Shown piece by piece: positions 60,859 to 64,000 of a stretch of 64,000 nt of DNA. The DNA is from Planctomycetota bacterium. GTDB taxonomy: Bacteria > Planctomycetota > Phycisphaerae > UBA1845 > UTPLA1. The stretch spans positions 62,001 to 126,000 of the forward strand of contig JACRIM010000030.1 in NCBI GenBank assembly GCA_016235815.1, written 5' to 3'. The notes beneath the pieces are model-generated. The model worked only from the letters and a program-made list of their open reading frames with translations, did not search any database and had not been told where the DNA came from. Both the position numbers and the translations under genes were made by a program. Each line of letters begins with the position of its first letter. Position 1 is the stretch's first letter.

Positions 60859-63072
60859 TCAGTGGGCCGCAGGCTCGGACGAGTTGCGTGAGCCGACGAT
60901 AAGCAGCAGTACAACCAACAACCCGAACGGCAGCATGGCAAACCCGGGATTCTCGGCAAGCTGCCCCAGCCACTGCGAACCACGATCCAGCCACTTGGCC
61001 CGCTCCGGCTCCATGGTAAGAAGCGCGACGACGATTCCCGCAATGGTTCCACCGGCGATGTACCCCGACGAAAGCAACACGCCCGGGCTCATCTCCGACT
61101 CCGCCGCCGATCGCTTGGCGAACTTATCCGCCAGCCACCGCATCATGCCTCCGACAAAGATCGGCGTCGATGACGAGAGCGGCAGATAAACACCAACGGC
61201 AAAGGGCAGCGACGGCACGCCGGAAAGTTCCAGCACCAGCGCAATCGCCACACCAAGCAGCACCAGGTCCCACGGCAGCTTCTGCGTGAGTACGCCATCC
61301 ACAATGAACGACATCAGCGCCGCCTTCGGGGCGTTGTACTTCATGACTTTGGAGCCATCGTCGCGCTCTTCGAGCCGGCCGTTGATACCCGGATCGATCA
61401 GATAACGGAACTTGCCGGTCTCATCGACAAGGTACTTGCCCTGCTCGATGCCTGCGAATTCGCCCGCTCGTGCCTGGAGGACGAAGTACTCCTTCTGATC
61501 GTCCTTGGAATAGGTCCCGCCCGGCCGCTCCTTCGCGGACAGCTTGGACACATCCGCAAGCACATCGGGCAGCTTCTTTGTCGAATACACAGTCGCCGAA
61601 TCATTGAGCAGCAGCAGCGTGCCGCCGATCACCAGTGCCGAGGTAATCGCTCCAATAAGAATGCCGATCTGCTGGTTGCGCGGCGTTGCCCCGACGATGT
61701 ACCCCGTCTTGAGACATTGCGCAACCGTGCCGCCATTCGAACAGGCGATGCACACGATCGCCGCGATGGACAATGCCGTCAGGCGGTACAGCTCACCCGT
61801 CCAACCGACAGCGACGAAAATGAGACAGGTAAGCAGCAGCGTCGCCACCGTCATCCCGGAAATGGGGTTCGACGAGCTGCCGATTTCACCCGTTAGCCTC
61901 GCTGACACCGTCACAAATAAGAACCCGAACAAAACGATCATGGCCGCTTCAAGCGGATGATTCACGTTGAGCATTGGGGCGAAATAGATCGCGATGATGA
62001 GTCCGATGCAGCCGAGTATGACCACCTTCATCGAAATGTCTCGGTCGAGGCGATTCGACTTCCCTCCAGCCGACCCGCCAGATCCTCCCGCCAAGTCGCT
62101 GAGGCCGGATTTGATTGAATGGATGATCGTCGGCAGCGATTGAATCATGCTGATGATGCCGCCCGCCGCGACCGCCCCCGCGCCGATGTAGAGCACGTAG
62201 TCGTGATTCACATCCTTCAGCGGCATATCTTTAATGAGGTGCGATGCCGGAAAGAGCGGGGTACTTAACCCCTCTCCAAATAGCTTGATGATCGGAATCA
62301 ACACCCACGAGGCCAAGACGCCGCCCGCGACCATGATGCAGGAAATCCGCGGGCCGATGACATAGCCGACACCAAGCAGCGCGGGCGACGCCTCCAACGC
62401 CACCGCCGCCCCCTTGAATTCAAAAATCTTCGATCCATCCGCCCGGAACCACGCCATCAACCGACTCGGCGTGTCCTGCCAGAGCCGAAACGCCCCCATC
62501 AGCATCTGATAAACGAATGCGAGACCGAACCCGCCAAACACCGTCGCCGCCGACGATCCGCCCTTCTCACCGACGATGAGCACATCGGCGCACGCAACAC
62601 CTTCAGGATACGTTAGCTTCCCATGCTGCTTCACAATGAAGACGCGCCGCAGCGGAATCATCATCAGCACACCCAGCAGCCCGCCCAGCACGGCCACGAG
62701 CATGACGCGCATCATTTCCAGGTTGTAACCAAGGATGAGCAGTGCCGGCATGGTGACACCGACGCCGAAGGCGATGGATTCGCCTGCCGATCCGGTCGTC
62801 TGCACCATGTTGTTTTCGAGAATCGTGGCATTTCGCCCCATGAGCGGGCGAAACGCGCGAAAGAGCGTGATCGAAAGCACGGCGATCGGAATCGACGCCG
62901 AGACGGTCATGCCGACCTTGAGCACGAGGTACAGCGACGACGCCCCAAAGATGATCCCCAGCACAGCCCCCATGAAGATCGAGAAAAAGCCGATCTCGGG
63001 GATGGTCTGCTCGGCAGGGACAAACGGCTTGTGCTCGGGAATGGACTCAACGACGCCGGATTCGCTCTTCAT
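60859..63072 (-). CDS. OPT family oligopeptide/metal-chelate transporter
   Basis: 737 aa with about 15 TM helices. Family blocks include an N-terminal FFSIFMGAVLGIIFGASSLY, QTTGSAGESIAFGVGVTMPA, KLTYPEGVACADVLIVG, LAGGSGGSAGG-like loop, GEIGSSSNPISGMTVATLLL and SNGGTVAQCLKTGYIVGATP. The OPT family imports oligopeptides or metal-chelates with protons. A large loop of about 100 residues with KDDQKEYFVLQARAGEFAGI is typical of some bacterial OPT. ATG 63072 has GGAG upstream. It lies 94 bases upstream of the shell genes on the same strand, so it may bring in the BMC substrate; that is inference. Confidence 0.9.
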   Translation of the reverse strand: MKSESGVVESIPEHKPFVPAEQTIPEIGFFSIFMGAVLGIIFGASSLYLVLKVGMTVSASIPIAVLSITLFRAFRPLMGRNATILENNMVQTTGSAGESIAFGVGVTMPALLILGYNLEMMRVMLVAVLGGLLGVLMMIPLRRVFIVKQHGKLTYPEGVACADVLIVGEKGGSSAATVFGGFGLAFVYQMLMGAFRLWQDTPSRLMAWFRADGSKIFEFKGAAVALEASPALLGVGYVIGPRISCIMVAGGVLASWVLIPIIKLFGEGLSTPLFPASHLIKDMPLKDVNHDYVLYIGAGAVAAGGIISMIQSLPTIIHSIKSGLSDLAGGSGGSAGGKSNRLDRDISMKVVILGCIGLIIAIYFAPMLNVNHPLEAAMIVLFGFLFVTVSARLTGEIGSSSNPISGMTVATLLLTCLIFVAVGWTGELYRLTALSIAAIVCIACSNGGTVAQCLKTGYIVGATPRNQQIGILIGAITSALVIGGTLLLLNDSATVYSTKKLPDVLADVSKLSAKERPGGTYSKDDQKEYFVLQARAGEFAGIEQGKYLVDETGKFRYLIDPGINGRLEERDDGSKVMKYNAPKAALMSFIVDGVLTQKLPWDLVLLGVAIALVLELSGVPSLPFAVGVYLPLSSSTPIFVGGMMRWLADKFAKRSAAESEMSPGVLLSSGYIAGGTIAGIVVALLTMEPERAKWLDRGSQWLGQLAENPGFAMLPFGLLVVLLLIVGSRNSSEPAAH

Positions 63073-63164
63073 ACCGCACTCCAGAAGGGGGCAGGGATTA
63101 CGACGCGGCTAGTGTGGCCGAGTGCTTAAGTATTGGCAAACAGAATCGGAGATTATCGTGAAAC

Positions 63165-63473
63165 TCATTTGACGCCATCGTTTGCCATGGGTTTGGCAAC
63201 ATTCCGGTTACGCGACTGCCTCCGTATGTAAAGCCCGATTGCTGCCATCAATCCCAGCGACACGGCCTTCCAGAGAAACAGCCACCACGGAGTCCACCAT
63301 GCCTCGGTCTCAAAGAAATCGCTGGTGCCGAAGATCGCGATGACAACGCCCAACATAAGTCGTGGGCGTAGCGGGGCATGGGCGCGAAGCGCCGGGACGA
63401 TCAAAATCGCCACGAAGTACCAGATGTACGGTTCGATGTGGTTGTAAAAGTCTCTCGCGGACGCATCGAACAT
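63165..63473 (-). CDS. Small membrane protein of unknown function
   Basis: 102 aa with three hydrophobic segments (YIWYFVAILIVPALRA, RLMLGVVIAIFGTSDFFE, WLFLWKAVSLGLMAAIGLYI) and a basic Arg/Asn tail. WWTPWWLFLWK is strikingly aromatic. No family is recognised. It is upstream of the OPT gene in the same direction, with about 90 bases between. Confidence 0.6.
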   Translation of the reverse strand: MFDASARDFYNHIEPYIWYFVAILIVPALRAHAPLRPRLMLGVVIAIFGTSDFFETEAWWTPWWLFLWKAVSLGLMAAIGLYIRRQSRNRNVAKPMANDGVK

Positions 63474-63482
63474 TGTGAGAAA

Positions 63483-63689
63483 TCACGTTGTGTGGACGCA
63501 AATAGCGCCTCGAGCTTCGTGAATGATCTGATCCAGCTCGGAGTCTTCGATTGGAAGGGGTACTTCAGGTGTCTCGCCTTTGGCCGCGAGGGTTCTGGCC
63601 AGAACAGCCCGGCTCAACTCCTTCACCAATCGAGATTGATCCTGTGGCGACAGAGTCTCCGCTTGTCGTAACAGTTCTTCAACCGACAT
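63483..63689 (-). CDS. Small antitoxin-like or addiction-module-type protein
   Basis: 68 aa from ATG 63689, with GAGG eight bases upstream. It is helical and acidic (SVEELLRQAETLSPQDQSRL) with a C-terminal EDSELDQIIHEARGA. Its size and the EELLRQAETLSPQDQSRLVK phrase resemble antitoxins such as those of the addiction-module family, but no toxin follows. Family not proven. Confidence 0.5.
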   Translation of the reverse strand: MSVEELLRQAETLSPQDQSRLVKELSRAVLARTLAAKGETPEVPLPIEDSELDQIIHEARGAICVHTT

Positions 63690-63714
63690 CACACGACCTC
63701 ACGACACCATTATA

Positions 63715-64000
63715 TCAATCATGCACGCTTTCCGCGCCCAGGTCAGTTAACAAATCCCGCGCCGTCCGGTCCAGCGCCGGGTGAACCACATCCGGGTCGA
63801 TCTCCACCAGCGGCTCCAGCACGAATCGCCGCTCATGCATCATTGGGTGCGGAATCGTCAGGTCTTCGGAAGACACAATCTGCTTGTCAAAGAGTAGCAG
63901 GTCGAGATCAATCGTCCGCGGCCCCCAGTGTACGTCCCGTTTGCGCCCCAGCGATTCCTCAATACGCACGCAGAGCGAAAGCAGCCGCGCCGCGGGCAAG
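63715..64000 (-). CDS. folK: Truncated 6-hydroxymethyl-dihydropterin pyrophosphokinase
   Basis: C-terminal part, cut by the window end. RDVHWGPRTIDLDLLLFDKQ holds the catalytic Asp-x-Asp metal pair and Arg residues, and IPHPMMHERRFVLEPLVEID is the conserved C-terminal HPPK motif. HPPK transfers pyrophosphate from ATP to the pterin in folate synthesis. The N-terminal pterin-binding half lies beyond position 64000. Confidence 0.92.
   Translation of the reverse strand, partial: LPAARLLSLCVRIEESLGRKRDVHWGPRTIDLDLLLFDKQIVSSEDLTIPHPMMHERRFVLEPLVEIDPDVVHPALDRTARDLLTDLGAESVHD

Noticed and set aside
63483-63689. Half of a second toxin-antitoxin pair
   Set aside because: It resembles small antitoxins, but no toxin gene lies next to it: the neighbours are folK and a small membrane protein.

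Overview
The window reads as chromosome from a member of the Planctomycetota, possibly Phycisphaerae-like. The basis is gene content: two DUF1570-type HExxH proteins, a Ser/Thr kinase fused to TPRs, a PEP-CTERM-tagged exoprotein, an Ig/dockerin-tailed repeat protein, ExbB/ExbD/vWA envelope genes, a huge PQQ-propeller protein and a bacterial microcompartment (BMC) shell locus. DNA is GC-rich with C-rich third positions. I could not search databases, so the taxonomy is inference.

Layout. 0-10 kb: HemW-like radical SAM protein, an isolated ATP synthase epsilon subunit, a lipoprotein, a sialidase-like protein, the nucleotide-sugar enzymes WecB and Gmd, a SRPBCC protein, a kinase-TPR protein and a PEP-CTERM protein. 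10-14.3 kb: tRNA-Leu(CAG), KorA/KorB 2-oxoacid:ferredoxin oxidoreductase and tRNA-Glu(TTC). 14.3-26.9 kb: a tightly packed, partly overlapping minus-strand gene train (TIM-barrel isomerase, DUF1570, FolD-like, TonB-like vWA protein, ExbB, two ExbD, TPR proteins, glycosyltransferase). 27-36.7 kb: PQQ-propeller protein with a coupled metallo-hydrolase, GNAT, S41 protease, coiled-coil protein, glycosyltransferase. 36.9-38.3 kb: an RpiB-DeoC fusion enzyme. 38.3-43 kb: a repeat-rich accessory patch with a 13-repeat propeller protein and a DUF433/DUF5615 toxin-antitoxin pair. 43-52 kb: two polytopic glycosyltransferase-like proteins, a second DUF1570-like protein, UbiB, a lipoprotein and DUF456. 52.4-56.3 kb: a GntR/YtrA-type regulator with its ABC exporter genes, probably transcribed as a leaderless message from a palindromic operator-promoter. 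56.3-63.1 kb: OPT transporter followed by a BMC shell operon. The end holds two small proteins and a truncated folK.

The most interesting system is the BMC. Its shell set is one BMC-H, one single-layer BMC-T, one BMC-T of the double-stacking type and three BMC-P pentamer proteins, with one CoA-acylating aldehyde dehydrogenase carrying an N-terminal encapsulation-type helix. No phosphotransacylase, alcohol dehydrogenase, kinase or signature lyase lies beside it. About 18 kb away is the RpiB-DeoC fusion, whose inter-domain linker holds a very similar amphipathic helix plus a Cys cluster. DeoC-type cleavage of a deoxy-sugar phosphate gives an aldehyde that the dehydrogenase could oxidise. I therefore propose a sugar-phosphate-utilising BMC whose isomerase and aldolase are fused and targeted by an internal signal, encoded apart from the shell.

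A second system is the vWA-ExbB-ExbD-ExbD-TPR operon, in which the vWA protein has a TonB-like membrane anchor (Ser-x3-His) and looks like a TonB analogue. The FolD-like protein in the same train has changed all three of its recognised active-site residues.
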